A stretch of 64,000 bases of DNA from Paenibacillus sp. MBLB1832 (lineage in GTDB: Bacteria > Bacillota > Bacilli > Paenibacillales > NBRC-103111). The position numbers and the translations under genes are program-made. Under the pieces are notes generated by a model. That model was not told the DNA's origin. It saw nothing but the letters and a program-made list of their open reading frames with translations, and ran no database searches. The DNA lies in assembly GCF_032271945.1 (NCBI RefSeq), contig NZ_CP130319.1, positions 2,499,001 to 2,563,000 on the forward strand. The letters are read 5' to 3'. Shown piece by piece: positions 1-9,666 of this stretch (the first letter of the stretch is position 1; each line of letters starts with the position of its first letter).

Positions 1-313
1 GGCGAATCTGGAAGCGCAGAACCCGTTCCATGCCGACTTGCTCAACAACCTCGATCACGCCGTTCTCACAATGCTTGCGGAGCAGCATACAGAACATCGG
101 CGCATCCATGGGATTCATCGTGACTTGTTCTGTCAGTTGAACCCTGGGATAAGTTGGGTTTGCGGAAAGCAGCAGTTTTACATTTTGCCTTTGAGTACGA
201 ATATGTAAGACGATATCATTCTCGTTCGGTTGATGAATTTTATTAATTCGGCCCCCTACAACCATTTGAAGCTCGTGTACAATTGCGTGAAGGACGAGTC
301 CGTCTAATGCCAT
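1..313 (-). CDS. rqcH: RqcH (NFACT-family) N-terminus, partial
   Basis: Reading the reverse strand from the ATG at 313 gives about 104 residues beginning MALDGLVLHAIVHEL, with a following GGRINKIHQP stretch. This is the typical N-terminus of the RqcH/YloA (Rqc2, NFACT, formerly fibronectin-binding) family. Family members bind 60S- or 50S-type large subunits carrying stalled chains and direct C-terminal alanine tailing in ribosome quality control. Only the first fifth of a roughly 570-residue protein is inside the window; the gene runs off the left edge. A GGAG-like ribosome site lies just upstream. It is divergent from the calcium ATPase gene, as in Bacillus (yloA/yloB). Confidence 0.85.
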   Translation of the reverse strand, partial: MALDGLVLHAIVHELQMVVGGRINKIHQPNENDIVLHIRTQRQNVKLLLSANPTYPRVQLTEQVTMNPMDAPMFCMLLRKHCENGVIEVVEQVGMERVLRFQIR

Positions 314-398
314 GATGATTACAACTCCATTCTAATTCGTGCTACTTCCTATGATGCCATACTTTTCGTAAAAACTTAAGGGGTGCCAGGGAGGAAAG

Positions 399-434
399 AT
401 GATTAGAGGGATATTTTCCTGCTTGTCTGAATAG
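399..434 (+). CDS. possible 11-residue leader peptide upstream of yloB
   Basis: An ATG preceded by a strong GGGAGGAAAG ribosome binding site opens an 11-codon frame ending in TAG, 61 bases before yloB. It has no recognisable family. The good Shine-Dalgarno and its place in the yloB leader make it a candidate upstream reading frame, but such short frames also arise by chance. Confidence 0.2.
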   Translation: MIRGIFSCLSE

Positions 435-495
435 ACATACGTATAAAGCAATTGTGTGAGACAAGATCAAGTGGATGTAGGAGGGAGAAGGGCGG

Positions 496-3300
496 ATGAG
501 TCAGAATAAGTGGTACCAGTTGAACTCGGAGGATGTCTTGCAGTTGCAGCAAGTGAATTTGCAGCAAGGATTGCCCTGGGAAGAAGCTTGGAAACGTCAA
601 GCCGAGGTAGGGCGAAACGAACTCTCAGAGGGGCAACGTGTATCGCCGATCACTTTGCTTTTGAATCAATTTAAAGATTTCATGGTGCTGGTCTTATTGG
701 GGGCGACCCTGATTTCCGGCTTGCTTGGTGAATTTTTGGATGCCATTACGATCGTTGTCATTATTGTGATGAACGGCATCTTGGGCTTTACGCAGGAATT
801 TCGTGCGGAGCGCTCCCTGCGTGCCCTGAAGGAGCTTTCTGCACCGAATGCGAATGTATGGCGGGAAGGAGCCGTTCATCAGATTCCAGCGCGTGATTTG
901 GTGCCTGGCGATATTGTGCTGTTGGAAAGCGGTGACAGGGTGCCGGCCGATGTCCGTTTCTTGGAGACGAACGGTGTCTATATTGAGGAATCAGCGTTGA
1001 CCGGAGAGTCGATTGCCGTAAGTAAAATCACATCACCCATTCCGCAAGATGATGTACCGCTGGGTGATCAACGGAATCTTGGGTTCATGGGAACGATGGT
1101 TGCCCGAGGCACGGCCAAGGCGGTCGTCGTTCGAATTGGGATGAATACGGAGATGGGCAAAATTGCGGATCTCATTCAAAATACAGAATCCATGGAAACA
1201 CCTCTTCAGCACCGCTTAGAACAGCTGGGGAAAATTTTGATTATCGTTGCGATTGCTCTAACGATTTTGGTCGTTGTCGCTGGTATTATGCATGGACAAC
1301 CACCTTATGCGATGTTCTTGGCGGGTGTCAGCTTAGCGGTCGCAGCCATACCAGAAGGGCTTCCTGCGATTGTGACGATTGCGTTAGCGCTCGGCGTACA
1401 GCGAATGATTAAGCGCAAAGCGATTGTCAGGAAACTCCCCTCCGTAGAAACACTGGGGTGCGCCTCTGTCATTTGCTCAGATAAGACGGGCACATTGACA
1501 CAGAACAAAATGACCGTAACACATTTATGGGTTGGCGGTGATGTACTGGAGGTAACAGGGGACGGCTATGCCCCAGTTGGTCATATTCTGCATAGCGGTA
1601 AGCATACGGATGTGCATAAGCATCCTTCGCTCTCGAAGCTGCTCCATGTGTCTGCGCTGTGTAACAACGCCACCTTAATTGAAGAGAAGCAGGAGTCGAA
1701 ACGGAAGAAAGGCAAAGACGGCGCCGAGGCACCTGCTTCTGTCTGGCATATCAAAGGCGATCCCACCGAAGGCGCGCTTGTTGTGCTCAGTGCGAAGAGC
1801 GGCATTACCCAAGATTCATTGCGGGAAAAATATAAACGCATCGCCGAATTTCCTTTTGATTCCGAGCGTAAAAGAATGTCTGTCCTGGTGTCCTCCGAGA
1901 GTGGCCGAATGGCTTGTACCAAGGGTGCGCCAGACGTGCTTCTGCAGCACTGCAGTTACATTTTATGGGATGGCAAGGTAATCCCCTTCACATCCACGCT
2001 GAAGCAGAAGGTGATTTCAGCCAATGAAGGCATGGCGAAATCCGCCCTCCGCGTATTGGGCATCGCGTACAAAGAGCTGAAGGGCAGCGATCGCTATGAA
2101 GATCATGAAGATGTTGAGAATGGCTTGATCTTCGTCGGTTTAACTGGAATGATCGACCCTCCACGCAAAGAAGTGCGTGAAGCGATTTCCAAATGCCGCA
2201 AGGCAGGCATTAAGACGGTGATGATCACGGGTGATCATCAAACGACGGCGGAAGCGATTGCGAAGCAGCTTGGTATGATTCCTGCCAACGGGGTCAGCAT
2301 GAGCGGTCAACAGCTTGCGCAGCTGTCGGACAATGAGTTGGATGCGAAAGTCAATGATACGTATGTGTACGCTCGGGTATCCCCTGAGCATAAGCTCCGG
2401 ATCGTCAAATCTTTGCAGCGCAATGGACACGTTGTAGCGATGACGGGGGATGGGGTCAATGATGCGCCTGCCATTAAAGCGGCGGATATCGGGATTGCCA
2501 TGGGGATTACGGGCACCGACGTATCGAAGGAAGCCTCCTCGCTCATTCTCAGTGATGATAACTTCGCGACGATTGTTGCAGCGATTGAAGAGGGGCGCAG
2601 TATTTATGAGAATATTCGCAAATTCATTCGCTATCTGCTCGCGTCCAATGTAGGCGAAATCATGACGATGTTCATCGCCATGATGGCTGGTCTGCCGCTG
2701 CCGCTCGTGCCGATCCAAATTTTGTGGGTGAATTTGGTCACAGATGGACTGCCGGCAATGGCGCTGGGCGTGGATCAAGCTGAGAAAGACTTGATGCAGC
2801 ACAAGCCGCGTTCAGCCAAGGAAAGCATTTTCGCAAGACGTCTAGGTTGGAAAATTATTTCCCGTGGTATGCTCATCGGTGTGTGCACATTGGGCGCCTT
2901 CTGGCTTATCCTGCGCGCAAATCCGTCGGATGCAGATACGTTATTGAAAGCGCAAAGCGTCGCGTTTGCAACGCTAGTCATGGCTCAGCTCATCCATGTA
3001 TTCGATTGCCGCAGCTCACGGTCGATTTTTCATCGGAATCCTTTGCAAAATCGCTACCTCGTGCTGGCTGTTCTCTCTTCCCTTGTGCTTATGCTCGGTG
3101 TTATGTATGTCGATGCCCTTCAACCGATTTTCAAAACCGTTCCGCTCGGCTGGAAGGATTGGATTCTCGTTCTGATCGCCGCAGGCATTCCTACGTTCTT
3201 CATGGGTCTGGGCAGCATGCTGTCGCCTAAACGTACTAAAGGATCGCGTGGTTCAAGCTCTTCGCTCTATAATAAATCGTCGAAACCTAGTTTTAGATAG
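496..3300 (+). CDS. yloB: calcium-translocating P-type ATPase (SERCA type)
   Basis: This 934-residue integral membrane pump uses ATP to move Ca2+ (or a related divalent cation) across the cytoplasmic membrane. It shows the full P2A ATPase signature. There is an N-terminal cation-ATPase domain, TGES at 169-172 in the actuator, and PEGLP at 286-290 in transmembrane helix 4, a metal-site helix. The phosphorylation motif DKTGTLT has its aspartate at 329, and TGDGVND marks the hinge, followed by C-terminal membrane helices. Length fits Bacillus YloB (about 890). The start has a strong site (AGGAGGGAGAAGGG). The gene appears to be monocistronic: a terminator follows directly. In Bacillus the homologue is expressed in sporulation; no sporulation promoter was recognised here. 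Confidence 0.93.
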   Translation: MSQNKWYQLNSEDVLQLQQVNLQQGLPWEEAWKRQAEVGRNELSEGQRVSPITLLLNQFKDFMVLVLLGATLISGLLGEFLDAITIVVIIVMNGILGFTQEFRAERSLRALKELSAPNANVWREGAVHQIPARDLVPGDIVLLESGDRVPADVRFLETNGVYIEESALTGESIAVSKITSPIPQDDVPLGDQRNLGFMGTMVARGTAKAVVVRIGMNTEMGKIADLIQNTESMETPLQHRLEQLGKILIIVAIALTILVVVAGIMHGQPPYAMFLAGVSLAVAAIPEGLPAIVTIALALGVQRMIKRKAIVRKLPSVETLGCASVICSDKTGTLTQNKMTVTHLWVGGDVLEVTGDGYAPVGHILHSGKHTDVHKHPSLSKLLHVSALCNNATLIEEKQESKRKKGKDGAEAPASVWHIKGDPTEGALVVLSAKSGITQDSLREKYKRIAEFPFDSERKRMSVLVSSESGRMACTKGAPDVLLQHCSYILWDGKVIPFTSTLKQKVISANEGMAKSALRVLGIAYKELKGSDRYEDHEDVENGLIFVGLTGMIDPPRKEVREAISKCRKAGIKTVMITGDHQTTAEAIAKQLGMIPANGVSMSGQQLAQLSDNELDAKVNDTYVYARVSPEHKLRIVKSLQRNGHVVAMTGDGVNDAPAIKAADIGIAMGITGTDVSKEASSLILSDDNFATIVAAIEEGRSIYENIRKFIRYLLASNVGEIMTMFIAMMAGLPLPLVPIQILWVNLVTDGLPAMALGVDQAEKDLMQHKPRSAKESIFARRLGWKIISRGMLIGVCTLGAFWLILRANPSDADTLLKAQSVAFATLVMAQLIHVFDCRSSRSIFHRNPLQNRYLVLAVLSSLVLMLGVMYVDALQPIFKTVPLGWKDWILVLIAAGIPTFFMGLGSMLSPKRTKGSRGSSSSLYNKSSKPSFR

Positions 3301-3312
3301 GGAATTGGAAGG

Positions 3313-3333
3313 GCTGCCGAGAGGCAGCTTTTT
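3313..3333 (+). terminator. rho-independent terminator of yloB
   Basis: Perfect 6-bp stem GCTGCC/GGCAGC with a GAGA tetraloop followed by five T, 12 bases after the yloB stop. Confidence 0.85.
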
Positions 3334-3388
3334 CGCATTTGATAAGAATATATAAGTTTTGCAACTTATAGCTTCGCATCAAACTTGG

Positions 3389-3429
3389 TAAACGGATACC
3401 GTCTTTTCCAAAGACGGCGCGGCCGTTTA
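3389..3429. repeat. two-tier inverted repeat upstream of dapF
   Basis: Outer arms TAAACGG/CCGTTTA enclose inner arms CCGTCTTT/AAAGACGG with a three-base loop, giving 15 potential base pairs broken by one internal loop. There is no T-run, so it is not a simple terminator. It sits between the yloB terminator and dapF and could be a leader-RNA element or a protein-binding palindrome. Confidence 0.5.
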
Positions 3430-3542
3430 TCCTGGTGTAAGGCGATTTTGGGACGATACGGGGCTGTGGCGGGGTCAGGGCTATGCATAGGGCGCATTTT
3501 GCGCTATGATAATGGCTAAACCTTACATTAGGGGTGCTTGAC

Positions 3543-4385
3543 ATGAATTTTACGAAAATGCACGGACTTGGCAATGACTTTATCGTCGTAGCGGGTGAGA
3601 AAGAGCTTCCTTCTCATGCGGCCGAGTTAGCCATTCGGTTATGCAACCGATTCTTCAGCATTGGCGCTGACGGCGTAGTGTTTATTCTTCCTTCAGAGAA
3701 GGCAGATTTCCAAATGCGAATTATTAACTCGGATGGATCCGAGGCCGAGCAGTGCGGCAATGCGATCCGCTGTGTTTCCAAATATGTGTACGACCACAAG
3801 CTGATTGATGCCACCGAAATTACGATCGAGACGATTGGCGCTGGTGTTCAGAAAGTTCAAGTACAAGTAGAAGATGGGGTCGTCGTAACGGCTCGTGTTG
3901 ACATGGGTCAGCCGATTCTGCAAGGCTTGCAAGTGCCGACGACGGTAAATGCCGACACAGTCATTGATTATCCGATTGAAGTGGATGGGCAAGCTTTTCG
4001 GTTCACGGCGGTTTCCATGGGGAACCCGCATTGTGTGATTTACGTGGACGATGCCGTGAATTTCGACCTCGCAGCTTGGGGACCTAAACTCGAAAGACAT
4101 CCCATGTTTCCACGCAAAATCAATGTCGAATTCGCAACGGTACGCAGCCGTACTTTTACGGATATGCGGGTGTGGGAGCGAGGCGCGGGACCAACGCTTG
4201 CCTGCGGAACGGGTGCTTGCGCTACTCTCGTCTCCTCAGTCTTGAATGGATTGTCGGATCGCGAAGCGACTGTATCGCTCAAAGGCGGGGATCTGTTGAT
4301 TGAGTGGAGAGAAGAGGATAATCACGTATATATGACAGGACCTGCGGAAGAAGTGTTTACAGGTACGGTTGCCATAGATTTGTAG
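3543..4385 (+). CDS. dapF: diaminopimelate epimerase
   Basis: DapF converts LL- to meso-diaminopimelate without a cofactor, the last epimerisation of the lysine/peptidoglycan branch, in the cytoplasm. The 280-residue product starts MNFTKMHGLGNDF. Both catalytic cysteines are visible, Cys71 in EAEQCGNA and Cys221 in LACGTGAC, one in each half of the pseudo-symmetric fold. The ATG at 3543 was preferred to an in-frame GTG nine bases upstream because AGGGGTG then sits at proper spacing and the family begins at this residue. yitJ follows 55 bases later in the same direction, so the two may be co-transcribed. Confidence 0.95.
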   Translation: MNFTKMHGLGNDFIVVAGEKELPSHAAELAIRLCNRFFSIGADGVVFILPSEKADFQMRIINSDGSEAEQCGNAIRCVSKYVYDHKLIDATEITIETIGAGVQKVQVQVEDGVVVTARVDMGQPILQGLQVPTTVNADTVIDYPIEVDGQAFRFTAVSMGNPHCVIYVDDAVNFDLAAWGPKLERHPMFPRKINVEFATVRSRTFTDMRVWERGAGPTLACGTGACATLVSSVLNGLSDREATVSLKGGDLLIEWREEDNHVYMTGPAEEVFTGTVAIDL

Positions 4386-4440
4386 GGTAGATTCAAACGA
4401 TTAGACGGCTGACATGTCGGGTAGATAGGGGAATTGTGTT

Positions 4441-6312
4441 ATGAAATTGGATCTTCGATCGGCGTTGCAACGGGAGATTTTGACCGGTGATGGCGCAATG
4501 GGGACATACTTATATCAGATGGGCTTTCCTGTCGGTATTTCATATGAAGAACTGAATTTGCTAAGGCCCGAAACGGTCGCTGACGTGCACCGCCGTTATT
4601 TCGAGGCAGGTGCTCGTCTTATTGAAACGAATACGTTCTCGGCGAATCGGGAGAAGCTTTCGAAGTATGGATTAGAAGGCGATGTAGAGGCGATTAACCG
4701 TGCGGGTGTTGAGTTAGCTCGCAACGTGGTCGGGAATGATGCGTATGTCGTTGGAGCGATTGGTTCGATTCGTGCGGGTAAACGTAAAAATGTACGTACC
4801 GCTGATGTCGAGGAATCGCTGCGCGAACAAATCGGCATCCTGCTGGATTCGCCAGTGGACGGGCTGTTGCTCGAAACCTTCTATGATCTGGAAGAGCTGC
4901 AGCTAGCCCTGCGGATTATCCGCAGTATGAGCGAGCTTCCTGTTATTTGCCAATTTGCCAATGAGGGCACAGGTTCCACGCAAGACGGTGTGCCGCTACA
5001 GGAAGCGTTTCTGCGGCTGCGCGATGAGGGCGCCGATGTGATCGGCTTCAACTGCCGCGTCGGCCCGAACGGGATTCTCCGTTCGATGGAGAAGCTTGCG
5101 CCGATTCCAGGCATCCCGTTCTCGGCGTTCCCGAACGCTGGATTGCCCGACTACGTAGACGGGCAATATACGTATGCGGCGACGCCGAAGTATTTCGCCG
5201 AAAGCGCGTTGCGCTTCGCCGATCTCGGCGCGCGCATCATCGGCGGCTGCTGCGGCACGACGCCGGAGCATATCGCCGCTGTGGCGAAGGCGCTGCAAGG
5301 CTATGTGCCAGCTGCGCCAGGCACAGCGAGCGCGCCAGCCACGCTCGTGATCGAGCCTAAGCCAGCGAAGCCTGCGCCGCCGGCGGGCATACCGTCGCTG
5401 CTGGACATCGTCAAGCAGCGCAAAACCGTTATTGTCGAGCTGGATCCTCCGAAGGATCTCGACATCGAGAAGTTCATGCAGGGGTCGAAGGCCCTGCAGG
5501 AAGCCCACGTGGACGCCATTACAATGGCTGACAATTCCCTTGCCGTGACGCGTATGAGCAACCTGGCACTCGGCTACCTCGTGCAGGAGCGCCTTGGCGC
5601 GCGTCCGCTCATTCACATCGCGTGCCGCGACCGCAACATGATTGGGACGCAGTCCCATCTCATGGGCTTGCACGCGCTGGGCATCGACCACGTGCTGGCC
5701 GTGACTGGCGATCCCGCCAAGTTTGGCGATCTCCCCGGGTCCAGCTCGGTGTACGACCTGACCTCATTCGAAATCATTCGGATGATCAAGCAGCTCAACG
5801 AAGGCATCGCTTTCTCGGGCAAGCCGCTTAAGCAGAAGGCTAATTTCGTTGTAGGCGCGGCATTCAATCCGAATGTAAAGCATTTGGATAAAGCCGTTCA
5901 GCGACTAGAACGCAAAATCGAAGCTGGCGCGGATTACATCATGACGCAGCCTGTGTACGACAGTAAATTAATTGAACAAATTTATGAAGCGACGAAGCAT
6001 TTGAACATTCCGATCTTCATCGGGATTGCACCGCTGGCAAGCGGCGGCAATGCGGAGTATTTGCATAATGAAGTGCCGGGTATTCGGTTATCCGACGAAG
6101 TTAGAGCGCGTATGGATGGCTTGAAGGGTGCGGAAGGCCGCGCAATGGGGGTGGAGATCGCCAAAGAACTGCTCGATACAGCGATGGAATACTTCAATGG
6201 CATCTACCTCATGACCCCATTCTTAGCCTATGAAATGTGCGTAGATTTGACGAAGTATGTGTGGGAAAAGTCGAATCGGCATGATTTCCACTTGTACCCA
6301 CTTTCAAAATGA
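4441..6312 (+). CDS. yitJ: bifunctional homocysteine S-methyltransferase / methylenetetrahydrofolate reductase
   Basis: A 623-residue fusion like Bacillus YitJ. Residues about 1-290 form a homocysteine methyltransferase barrel with the zinc cysteines in GFNC and GGCC. Residues about 315-623 form a methylenetetrahydrofolate reductase domain with TGDP and the flavin-site pattern. It thus makes 5-methyl-THF and can methylate homocysteine, feeding methionine and SAM supply. A proline/alanine-rich linker joins the domains, and the DNA around 5.0-5.7 kb is clearly GC-richer than its flanks. No S-box or T-box leader fits in the 55-bp gap after dapF, unlike the riboswitch-controlled Bacillus gene. 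Confidence 0.92.
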   Translation: MKLDLRSALQREILTGDGAMGTYLYQMGFPVGISYEELNLLRPETVADVHRRYFEAGARLIETNTFSANREKLSKYGLEGDVEAINRAGVELARNVVGNDAYVVGAIGSIRAGKRKNVRTADVEESLREQIGILLDSPVDGLLLETFYDLEELQLALRIIRSMSELPVICQFANEGTGSTQDGVPLQEAFLRLRDEGADVIGFNCRVGPNGILRSMEKLAPIPGIPFSAFPNAGLPDYVDGQYTYAATPKYFAESALRFADLGARIIGGCCGTTPEHIAAVAKALQGYVPAAPGTASAPATLVIEPKPAKPAPPAGIPSLLDIVKQRKTVIVELDPPKDLDIEKFMQGSKALQEAHVDAITMADNSLAVTRMSNLALGYLVQERLGARPLIHIACRDRNMIGTQSHLMGLHALGIDHVLAVTGDPAKFGDLPGSSSVYDLTSFEIIRMIKQLNEGIAFSGKPLKQKANFVVGAAFNPNVKHLDKAVQRLERKIEAGADYIMTQPVYDSKLIEQIYEATKHLNIPIFIGIAPLASGGNAEYLHNEVPGIRLSDEVRARMDGLKGAEGRAMGVEIAKELLDTAMEYFNGIYLMTPFLAYEMCVDLTKYVWEKSNRHDFHLYPLSK

Positions 6313-6341
6313 ATTAAAATAGATTAATGGATGTGATTAGA

Positions 6342-7226
6342 ATGATTTGCAGTATGACCGGGTTCGGACAAGCGAATCGTTCTTTTGCGGGATACAACGT
6401 GTTTATCGATGTGAAATCGGTCAATCATAGGTATAGTGAAGTGTCAATCAGGCTGCCTAAGGAATGGGCGGCGTTCGAGGACGCTTTGAAGAAAACGGTA
6501 TTGCAGTCTGTCAAGCGCGGACGTGTGGATGTCTTCGTGACAGCAGAGCGCGAAGCGGCTTCTCCTAAGAACATAATCGTTAATTTTGCACTAGCTGATG
6601 CTTACTTGGAAGCAGCAGCGCAGATCAAGCAGCGTTATGGGATGGCAGGTCAGGTTGAACTTAAGGATTTACTAAGGCTGCCTGAGTTGATACAGATGAA
6701 AGAGGTACGACAAGAGTGGGATGACGAAATCGAACAGGAGCTATGTGCCTGTTTGGAGCAGGCCGTCGCTCAATTATCCGCGATGAGACGCCGTGAAGGG
6801 GACTTCCTGGAGCGGGACATTCGTGACCGGCTTTCCGAGATGAAGCGAATTCATCTGGAGCTGGAAGCGTTAGCGCCTCAAGTCGTTCAAGAGTATGCTG
6901 TGAAAATGACGAGCCGGATCCAATCTCTTGTTCTAGACGGGATTCCTGTTGACGAGCAGCGGTTGGCGACGGAAATTGCGCTTTTTGCAGACCGTTCCAA
7001 TGTAGATGAGGAATTGACAAGGCTCAAGAGTCATTTTGGGCAATGTGAGGCTTTATTGATGGACCAAGAGCCTGTGGGCCGAAAGCTTGACTTCTTGATT
7101 CAAGAAATGAATCGAGAAGTGAACACGATCGGTTCGAAGTCCAACCATTCAGAGCCTACGGCTAGAGTGATTGCGATGAAAGCAGAGCTGGAGAAAATGC
7201 GGGAACAAATACAGAATATCGAGTGA
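6342..7226 (+). CDS. yloC: YicC/YloC family endoribonuclease
   Basis: The 294-residue product begins MICSMTGFGQANR, the hallmark of the YicC family, and ends with the conserved stretch holding EMNREVNTIGSKS. E. coli YicC has been reported to be an endoribonuclease acting on small RNAs; the Bacillus counterpart is YloC. The start at 6342 was chosen over an ATG 15 bases upstream because family members begin at this methionine and GGATGTG lies at usable spacing. It precedes remA-gmk-rpoZ exactly as in Bacillus. Activity here is inferred from family only. Confidence 0.9.
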   Translation: MICSMTGFGQANRSFAGYNVFIDVKSVNHRYSEVSIRLPKEWAAFEDALKKTVLQSVKRGRVDVFVTAEREAASPKNIIVNFALADAYLEAAAQIKQRYGMAGQVELKDLLRLPELIQMKEVRQEWDDEIEQELCACLEQAVAQLSAMRRREGDFLERDIRDRLSEMKRIHLELEALAPQVVQEYAVKMTSRIQSLVLDGIPVDEQRLATEIALFADRSNVDEELTRLKSHFGQCEALLMDQEPVGRKLDFLIQEMNREVNTIGSKSNHSEPTARVIAMKAELEKMREQIQNIE

Positions 7227-7260
7227 AGCGTGCATGCAGCTTTGCGAGGAGGAAGTCTAG

Positions 7261-7521
7261 ATGGCTATCAAATTAATTAATATCGGGTTCGGCAACATCG
7301 TATCGGCGAACCGCATTATCTCGATCGTTAGTCCTGAATCGGCTCCGATCAAGAGAATCATTCAAGAAGCGCGTGATCGTCACATGCTGATTGACGCTAC
7401 ATATGGTAGAAGAACCCGTGCCGTTATTATCACGGACAGCGATCATGTGATTTTGTCGGCAGTACAACCAGAGACGGTAGCGCATAGACTTTCGAATAAG
7501 GACGATGATCATGACGAGTAA
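7261..7521 (+). CDS. remA: extracellular matrix regulator RemA (DUF370)
   Basis: An 86-residue protein starting [12 protein letters not shown] with the [16 protein letters not shown] core, an almost textbook RemA. In Bacillus RemA is a DNA-binding regulator that activates matrix operons and osmoprotection genes and oligomerises into rings. An AGGAGGAAG site lies six bases before the ATG. Its 3' end overlaps gmk by 17 bp, so translation of the two is probably coupled. Confidence 0.93.
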   Translation: MAIKLINIGFGNIVSANRIISIVSPESAPIKRIIQEARDRHMLIDATYGRRTRAVIITDSDHVILSAVQPETVAHRLSNKDDDHDE

Positions 7522-8149
7522 TACGAATACCCTTGAGCGTGAGAGAGGTATACTAATTGTTTTATCCGGTCCGTCAGGCGTCGGTAAAGGCACGGTGTGT
7601 GCAGCGCTGCGCAAGATTTCTCCTGATATTGTGTATTCAGTATCAGCGACAACGCGTTCTCCTAGACAAGGTGAAGTAGACGGGGTTAATTATTTCTTCA
7701 AAACCCGTGAGCAGTTCCAACAGCTCATCGAGACCGATGAAGTGCTGGAGTGGGCTGAATACGTAGGGAATTTCTATGGAACGCCAAGACGTTTCGTAGA
7801 GGAAACTCTGCGTGCAGGTCATGATGTGATTTTGGAAATTGAGGTGCAAGGTGCACTGCAAGTCAAACAGAAGTTTGACGAAGGTGTCTTTATTTTCTTA
7901 TTGCCGCCATCGCTGGATGAGTTGGAGAATCGCATTGTTACACGCGGTACAGAAACGGATGAAGTGATCCGTAGCCGTATGTCTGTGGCGATTGACGAAA
8001 TCCGCTTGATGGAGCACTATGATTATGCGATTGTGAATGATCACGTCGATACGGCGTGTGCGAAAATTCAGGCGATCCTTGCGGCTGAACATTGCAAAAA
8101 AGATCGTATGTTTCCCAAAATTGTACAATGGATGGATGAGGTGAATTGA
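7505..8149 (+). CDS. gmk: guanylate kinase
   Basis: Phosphorylates GMP to GDP with ATP. The 214-residue product has the P-loop GPSGVGKG at 22-29, the GMP-binding TRSPR region and a typical lid (RGTETDE). Length is usual for the family. Starts inside the end of remA; an in-frame ATG six bases later is an alternative start. rpoZ follows immediately, reproducing the widespread gmk-rpoZ pair. Confidence 0.95.
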   Translation: MIMTSNTNTLERERGILIVLSGPSGVGKGTVCAALRKISPDIVYSVSATTRSPRQGEVDGVNYFFKTREQFQQLIETDEVLEWAEYVGNFYGTPRRFVEETLRAGHDVILEIEVQGALQVKQKFDEGVFIFLLPPSLDELENRIVTRGTETDEVIRSRMSVAIDEIRLMEHYDYAIVNDHVDTACAKIQAILAAEHCKKDRMFPKIVQWMDEVN

Positions 8150-8377
8150 ATGTTATACCCTTCAATTGATAAACTGCTTGATATCGTGGATAGCAAATAT
8201 TCGTTGGTTGTTGCAGCTTCCAAAAGAGCAAGATCCCTTCGCGATGGCGCGAAAACGGATTTGAAAGGTCAGAAATCCCACAAAAACGTGGGTCTAGCTT
8301 TGGAAGAATTGTACGGCAACTTTATCGGCTATGAGAAAATTAATGCGACAGAGTCTGAGAAATACGAGAAGAAATAA
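8150..8377 (+). CDS. rpoZ: RNA polymerase omega subunit
   Basis: A 75-residue omega subunit beginning MLYPSIDKLLDIVDSKYSLV and containing the conserved SKRARSLRDG helix that clamps the beta-prime C-terminus. It begins directly after the gmk stop codon, with the gmk 3' end supplying a GAGGTG ribosome site. Last gene of the yloC-remA-gmk-rpoZ unit; a terminator follows. Confidence 0.93.
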   Translation: MLYPSIDKLLDIVDSKYSLVVAASKRARSLRDGAKTDLKGQKSHKNVGLALEELYGNFIGYEKINATESEKYEKK

Positions 8378-8388
8378 ATGCTCCTCCC

Positions 8389-8415
8389 AACAACCCTCGT
8401 GGTTGTTATTTTTTT
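8389..8415 (+). terminator. rho-independent terminator after rpoZ
   Basis: Perfect 7-bp stem AACAACC/GGTTGTT with a five-base loop, followed by ATTTTTTT. Confidence 0.88.
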
Positions 8416-8445
8416 CTCAATTGGGCTTTACGAAAGGGGATTCCC

Positions 8446-9666
8446 ATGGGTGTATTGCAAGGTAAAACGATCGTCCTCGGTGTCTGCGGTGGGATTGCGG
8501 CGTACAAGGCAGCGGCGTTAACGAGTAAATTATCTCAAGCCGGAGCCGTGGTGCGCGTCATTATGACCCGTTCGGCCGTACAATTCGTTGCCCCGTTAAC
8601 GTTCCAAACGTTGTCGCGGCATCATGTGTTTGTCGATACGTTTGATGAGAAGGATCCCGAGGTCGTTTCACACATCCATTTGGCCGACAGTGCAGACCTA
8701 GTGCTCATCGCACCCGCAACGGCGAATACGATTGGCAAGCTGGCCTTAGGGTTAGGCGATGACATGCTGAGCACGACCCTGCTGGCAACGACGGCGCCTG
8801 TCTGGGTAGCCCCTGCCATGAATGTTCATATGTATGCGCATCCTGCGGTTCAACTCAATATGCAAACACTTCGAAGCCGTGGTGTTCGATTCATTGAACC
8901 AGGGGAAGGGCAGCTGGCTTGCGGATATGTGGGCAAGGGTCGCCTAGCGGAGCCAGAGGAAATTTTCGCTGCGGTCGAGGCGTTTTTCCAAGGAGAGACG
9001 GCGCGCTTAACAGGTAAGCGTGTGTTAGTGACGGCTGGCGGCACGGTGGAGCGTCTAGATCCCGTTCGTTATTTGACGAATGACTCTTCAGGCAAAATGG
9101 GTTATGCGATCGCAGAGGAAGCTGCTCGTATGGGGGCCGTGGTTACGCTAGTATCGGGGCCTTCGGCACTTCCTGTACCTGACGGCGTAGGGATCTTTCG
9201 CGTGCAGTCCGCGCTGGACATGCGAGAAGCCGTATTGGCTCGTTTCGAGGACAGCGACCTCGTGATTAAAGCGGCTGCTGTAGCGGACTACCGCCCTGCT
9301 GTCGTGGCGGAGCAGAAGATCAAAAAGAAATCGGACTCGCTGACACTTGAGCTGATTAAGAATCCGGACATTTTGCAGGAGCTCGGCACACGCAAGACGC
9401 ATCAGTTTGTTGTGGGTTTTGCTGCCGAGACAGAGCGGCTGGATGAGCACGCATTGGACAAGCTGAAGCGCAAAAACTGTGATCTCATCGTGGGGAACGA
9501 TGTGTCGCAGGAGGGCGCAGGCTTTGGTGTGGATACGAATGTCGTGCGTTTCTACGACAAGAACGGACTTGTACAGGCGCTGCCGATTCAAAGCAAGTCG
9601 GATGTGGCTCGTAAGCTGCTGGAACTGGCAGGGGATCGCATGTCTGCCGCTCCGGAGGAGTCCTGA
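8446..9666 (+). CDS. coaBC: bifunctional phosphopantothenoylcysteine decarboxylase / synthetase
   Basis: Carries out two consecutive steps of coenzyme A synthesis. The N-terminal flavoprotein CoaC domain (about 1-180) starts with GVCGGIAAYKA and has the PAMN substrate motif. The C-terminal CoaB domain (about 190-400) starts at the GKRVLVTAGGT segment and has KIKK near its CTP site. Length (406) is normal. GAAAGGGGA precedes the start. The stop codon shares a base with the priA start, giving tight coupling. coaD, the later CoA step, is also in this window (38991). Confidence 0.95.
   Translation: MGVLQGKTIVLGVCGGIAAYKAAALTSKLSQAGAVVRVIMTRSAVQFVAPLTFQTLSRHHVFVDTFDEKDPEVVSHIHLADSADLVLIAPATANTIGKLALGLGDDMLSTTLLATTAPVWVAPAMNVHMYAHPAVQLNMQTLRSRGVRFIEPGEGQLACGYVGKGRLAEPEEIFAAVEAFFQGETARLTGKRVLVTAGGTVERLDPVRYLTNDSSGKMGYAIAEEAARMGAVVTLVSGPSALPVPDGVGIFRVQSALDMREAVLARFEDSDLVIKAAAVADYRPAVVAEQKIKKKSDSLTLELIKNPDILQELGTRKTHQFVVGFAAETERLDEHALDKLKRKNCDLIVGNDVSQEGAGFGVDTNVVRFYDKNGLVQALPIQSKSDVARKLLELAGDRMSAAPEES

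Noticed and set aside
2140..2802. 220-codon reverse frame inside yloB
   Set aside because: Shadow of the ATPase gene; Arg/His-rich translation without any domain.
4386..4440. S-box riboswitch before yitJ
   Set aside because: The 55-bp gap is too short for a SAM riboswitch and shows no matching conserved core.
4996..5691. 231-codon reverse frame inside the GC-rich middle of yitJ
   Set aside because: Long antisense frames are expected in GC-rich coding DNA; the plus-strand product is a clear enzyme.
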